A DNA stretch of 25,742 bases from Bacteroidales bacterium UBA6207 (GTDB taxonomy: Bacteria > Bacteroidota > Bacteroidia > Bacteroidales > F082). Below are positions 23,420 to 25,742 of this stretch, one piece after another. Positions within the stretch are counted from its first letter, which is position 1; every line of letters begins with the position of its first letter. The notes beneath the pieces are model-generated. The model ran no database searches and was not told where the DNA came from. It saw only the letters and a list, made by a program, of their open reading frames with translations. The stretch is from positions 1-25,742 of the forward strand of contig DISP01000134.1 in the NCBI GenBank assembly GCA_002421995.1, read 5' to 3'. The translations under genes and the position numbers were made by a program.

Positions 23420-23923
23420 ATGAGACATAATAGAAAAATTAATCATTTAGGCCGCACAAGTGCTCACCGCGAAGCTATGTTTTCCAACATGGCAGCATCG
23501 CTCATTCTTCACAAAAGAATTACAACAACTTTGGCCAAAGCTAAAGCACTCAGGCCCCTCATTGAGCCATTGATCACAAGGTCAAAAGACGATTCAACTC
23601 ACTCACGTCGTATGGCGTTCAGAATTCTGCAAAATAAATTTGCTGCAACCGAATTGTTTCGTAGCGTTGCCCCTAAAGTAGCTGACCGTCCGGGAGGATA
23701 CACCCGAATAATCAAGCTCGGCAAACGTTTGGGTGATAATGCTGAAATCTGCATCATGGAACTCGTTGACTTCAACGAAAACCTGCTCGCCAAGAAATCT
23801 GCAAAAAAGGCCAAAACTACACGTCGTGGTTCTTCGAAAAAACCTGCTTCTGCTGCTGCTGAAGTGCAACAGAAAGATGCGGTTGCTCCTGAAGTTGATT
23901 CCACCGAAGCAACAAACGAATAG
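23420..23923 (+). CDS. rplQ: 50S ribosomal protein L17 with a C-terminal extension
   Basis: L17 lies near the tunnel exit on the solvent side. Residues 1-117 are the usual core (MRHNRKINHLGRTSAHREAMFSNMAASLILHKRITTTLAKAKALRPLIEPLI). A low-complexity tail of about 45 residues follows (KSAKKAKTTRRGSSKKPASAAAE then an acidic end), making 167 residues against about 120-130 in E. coli. Such tails are common in Bacteroidota. It is the last gene of the cluster, and a strong terminator follows within 75 nt. Confidence 0.97.
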   Translation: MRHNRKINHLGRTSAHREAMFSNMAASLILHKRITTTLAKAKALRPLIEPLITRSKDDSTHSRRMAFRILQNKFAATELFRSVAPKVADRPGGYTRIIKLGKRLGDNAEICIMELVDFNENLLAKKSAKKAKTTRRGSSKKPASAAAEVQQKDAVAPEVDSTEATNE

Positions 23924-23960
23924 TTTATATTATTTCGGTTTATAACAACCGATTGCATCA

Positions 23961-23998
23961 AAAAAGGATAGTGAATTATGTTTCATTATCCTTTTTTT
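23961..23998 (+). terminator. Intrinsic terminator of the ribosomal protein cluster
   Basis: GGATAGTGAA (23966-23975) pairs with TTCATTATCC (23982-23991), ten pairs with one G-U, around a 6-nt loop. Seven T follow, and five A precede the stem, so the hairpin can extend and could also act on the minus strand. It closes the 33-gene run. Confidence 0.9.
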
Positions 23999-24012
23999 AT
24001 TCTACTTTGTAG

Positions 24013-24020
24013 TAATTTTG
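24013..24020 (+). promoter_or_regulatory. eno: eno promoter (-7 element)
   Basis: TAATTTTG matches TAnnTTTG exactly, the same sequence as in the ribosomal promoter at 5714. The -33 region would fall in the end of the terminator stem and its T-run (about 23990-23996), with only T-rich resemblance to TTTG. The start site would be near 24026, about 22 nt before the ATG. Confidence 0.65.
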
Positions 24021-24047
24021 TACGAAACTTATTAATAAAAAAATACT

Positions 24048-25337
24048 ATGAGTCACATTGTGAACATACATGCCAGACAAATTCTGGATTCACGCGGTAA
24101 TCCAACTGTGGAAGTTGATGTAATTACCGAAAACGGTGTTATGGGTCGTGCTGCCGTTCCATCCGGAGCCTCCACTGGAGTGCATGAAGCAGTTGAATTA
24201 CGCGACGGCGACAAAAACGTTTACCTCGGAAAAGGCGTGTTGCAGGCAGTTCAAAACGTCAATAATGTAATAGCTGATGAACTTCATGGCTATTTCATTA
24301 CAGACCAAGCCGATATTGATACGCGTATGATCGAGATGGATGGCACACCCAATAAATCAAAACTTGGTGCAAATGCTATCCTGGGAGTATCACTTGCTGT
24401 GGCACACGCCGCTGCACAGGAAACCAATCAACCACTCTACAGGTATATAGGTGGTGTGGGCGCAAATACTTTGCCAATCCCCATGATGAATATCATCAAT
24501 GGTGGGTCACATGCTGATAATAGCATAGATTTCCAGGAGTTTATGATTATGCCTGTAGGCGCCGAAAGCTTTAGCCATGCCATCAGAATGGGTGCCGAAG
24601 TGTTTCATAACCTTAAATCGGTATTAAAGAAAGCCGGATACTCAACAAATGTAGGTGATGAAGGTGGTTTTGCTCCTAATCTCAAATCAAACGAAGAAGC
24701 TGTTAAAGTAATTTTGGAAGCTATCGAAAAAGCGGGTTACAAACCTGGTGTGGACGTTTTCATTTCGCTCGATCCCGCTTCATCTGAGTATTTTCTGCCC
24801 GAAGAAAATGTTTACCACCTGCACAAATCAACCGGCGATAAACTAACTCCGGCACAAATGGTTGATTATTGGAATGACTGGGTAAAAAAATATCCAATTA
24901 TTTCAATTGAGGACGGCATGGCTGAAGATGACTGGGACGGATGGAAATTGATGACTCAAACAATGGGCGACAAAATCCAGTTGGTTGGTGATGATTTGTT
25001 CGTAACAAACGTAAACAGACTTGGAATGGGTATCGAAAAAGGAATAGCAAATTCAATCCTTATCAAAGTGAACCAGATCGGCTCGCTCACCGAAACAATC
25101 AATGCTGTTAATTTGGCATATAAAAACAGTTATACTGCCGTTATGAGCCACCGTTCAGGCGAAACAGAGGATACAACTATAGCTGATTTGGCTGTTGCTT
25201 TAAATACCGGCCTGATTAAAACAGGTTCTGCCAGCAGAACTGACAGGATTGCAAAGTACAATCAATTACTGCGTATTGAAGAAATGCTGGGCAGTAACGC
25301 CAGATATCTTGGTAAAGATTTTAAATACGCCAGGTAA
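24048..25337 (+). CDS. eno: Enolase (phosphopyruvate hydratase)
   Basis: Enolase converts 2-phosphoglycerate to phosphoenolpyruvate in glycolysis and the reverse in gluconeogenesis, in the cytoplasm. The 429 residues carry all catalytic motifs: the N-terminal loop SGASTGVHEA (39-48), GDEGGFAP with Glu205 (203-210), magnesium ligands Asp242 (SLDPASSEY), Glu288 (SIEDGMAEDDWDGW) and Asp315 (VGDDLFVTN), the base Lys340 within the signature ILIKVNQIGSLTET, and SHRSGETED. It stands alone between two strong terminators with its own promoter. Its place just after rplQ is one I associate with Bacteroidota. Confidence 0.98.
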   Translation: MSHIVNIHARQILDSRGNPTVEVDVITENGVMGRAAVPSGASTGVHEAVELRDGDKNVYLGKGVLQAVQNVNNVIADELHGYFITDQADIDTRMIEMDGTPNKSKLGANAILGVSLAVAHAAAQETNQPLYRYIGGVGANTLPIPMMNIINGGSHADNSIDFQEFMIMPVGAESFSHAIRMGAEVFHNLKSVLKKAGYSTNVGDEGGFAPNLKSNEEAVKVILEAIEKAGYKPGVDVFISLDPASSEYFLPEENVYHLHKSTGDKLTPAQMVDYWNDWVKKYPIISIEDGMAEDDWDGWKLMTQTMGDKIQLVGDDLFVTNVNRLGMGIEKGIANSILIKVNQIGSLTETINAVNLAYKNSYTAVMSHRSGETEDTTIADLAVALNTGLIKTGSASRTDRIAKYNQLLRIEEMLGSNARYLGKDFKYAR

Positions 25338-25352
25338 ATTCTTGGTTGGCAT

Positions 25353-25387
25353 AAAAAGGCCGGGTTTTCATACACCCGGCCTTTTTT
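25353..25387 (+). terminator. eno: Intrinsic terminator of eno
   Basis: GGCCGGGT (25358-25365) pairs perfectly with ACCCGGCC (25374-25381) around an 8-nt loop, followed by six T and preceded by five A that can extend the stem. It lies 20 nt after the eno stop. This is the strongest terminator in the window. Confidence 0.95.
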
Positions 25388-25615
25388 ATACCCATCCTGT
25401 TTACATCGATTTGTTTTTAATTTGCATGTCGTCTTATCAGGATAGTGCTGTCAAATGCCCCGCCATGTTGTGAAGCGGAGGATAATGTTTAGTTAGTATT
25501 GATCAAATTGAACCTCTTTTTGCTTTTGTTTTAAGTAATTCTCAAAATATTTTTATTCATAAATTATTGAAAAGTAGGAAGATAAAAAAAAGATCAATTT
25601 TTTTTTCAAAAAACA
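25388..25615. other. Non-coding stretch before the probable rRNA promoter
   Basis: No gene was found. A small GC-rich hairpin with a bulged A lies at 25458-25481 without a T-run. From about 25530 the DNA is strongly AT-rich with several A and T runs, which resembles an UP element for the alpha C-terminal domain in front of the promoter at 25616. Confidence 0.4.
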
Positions 25616-25646
25616 TTTGGAGGATAATAAAAAGGTATTACTTTTG
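25616..25646 (+). promoter_or_regulatory. Strong promoter, probably of an rRNA operon
   Basis: TTTG at 25616-25619, exactly 19 bp, then TACTTTTG at 25639-25646 match the Bacteroidota consensus in both boxes. AT-rich DNA lies directly upstream. Transcription would start near 25652 and run out of the window through boxB- and boxA-like elements, which points to an rRNA operon. Confidence 0.75.
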
Positions 25647-25651
25647 CACTC

Positions 25652-25742
25652 CCAATCGCGGTGAACGAGGATAAAGCGAGGTAGTAGCGAGAAGGGCCAG
25701 GTGACTGGAAAGAAATAAGTTCTTTGAAGAGATGAAGCCAAA
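25652..25742 (+). promoter_or_regulatory. Probable rRNA operon leader with boxB- and boxA-like antitermination sites
   Basis: CCAG (25697-25700) and CTGG (25705-25708) form a 4-bp stem with a GTGA loop, a GNRA tetraloop, in the place of boxB. Nine bases later AGTTCTTTGAA (25718-25728) resembles the boxA core of rRNA leaders (E. coli TGCTCTTTAACA) and the TTCTTTGA seen before 16S genes in Bacteroidota. No open frame of note covers this stretch. The 16S gene itself is outside the window, so the rRNA assignment is an inference. Confidence 0.6.

Noticed and set aside
25458..25481. GC-rich hairpin after eno as a second terminator or small RNA
   Set aside because: It has a bulge, no T-run and no promoter before it. 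A strong eno terminator already lies upstream.
1..25742. Mobile elements, CRISPR arrays, phage or defence genes, tRNA genes
   Set aside because: I looked for repeat arrays, transposase-like frames, attachment-type direct repeats and tRNA-like cloverleaf sequence and saw none. The window is almost entirely conserved housekeeping genes.

Overview
The window comes from a Bacteroidota chromosome, most likely Bacteroidales or a relative. Four lines of evidence agree. The upstream regions carry the Bacteroidota promoter form (TTTG, about 19-21 bp, TAnnTTTG). Start codons are preceded by A-rich sequence and almost never by a Shine-Dalgarno box. The str, S10, spc and alpha gene clusters are fused into one run with no tuf between fusA and rpsJ. 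The S10, L36 and GH92 proteins have the forms I know from Bacteroides relatives.

Layout. Positions 2-469 hold the 3' end of a gene for a probable outer-membrane beta-barrel protein. Positions 632-2914 (minus strand) encode a two-domain protein: a NagB-like sugar-phosphate deaminase/isomerase domain fused to a PIG-L/LmbE-type deacetylase domain. Divergent from it, 3166-5460 encodes a secreted GH92 alpha-mannosidase. This part looks like amino-sugar and glycan metabolism. Positions 5461-5989 are non-coding: a palindromic stretch, a strong promoter, and a leader of about 265 nt with several convincing hairpins.

Positions 5990-23923 hold 33 co-directional genes: rpsL-rpsG-fusA, rpsJ-rplC-rplD-rplW-rplB-rpsS-rplV-rpsC-rplP-rpmC-rpsQ, rplN-rplX-rplE-rpsN-rpsH-rplF-rplR-rpsE-rpmD-rplO-secY-map-infA-rpmJ, and rpsM-rpsK-rpsD-rpoA-rplQ. 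They encode 28 ribosomal proteins plus EF-G, SecY, methionine aminopeptidase, IF-1 and the RNA polymerase alpha subunit. Gaps are 55 nt or less, two pairs overlap, and I saw neither a terminator nor a TAnnTTTG element in the gaps, so this may be one very long transcription unit driven from the 5714-5721 promoter. It ends at a strong intrinsic terminator near 23966-23998. Enolase (eno) follows on its own promoter and ends at another strong terminator (25358-25387).

The last 130 bases look like the promoter and antitermination leader of an rRNA operon: AT-rich upstream DNA, a near-consensus promoter, a boxB-like hairpin with a GNRA loop, and a boxA-like element. The 16S gene would lie just outside the window. 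This is inferred from the leader alone.

Most of the window is conserved housekeeping DNA and I do not see an obvious new gene system. The parts I would look at again are the structured RNA leader in front of rpsL (two adjacent long stems with complementary loops, followed by a possible attenuator switch), the NagB/PIG-L fusion with a substituted catalytic position, and the rRNA leader at the right edge.
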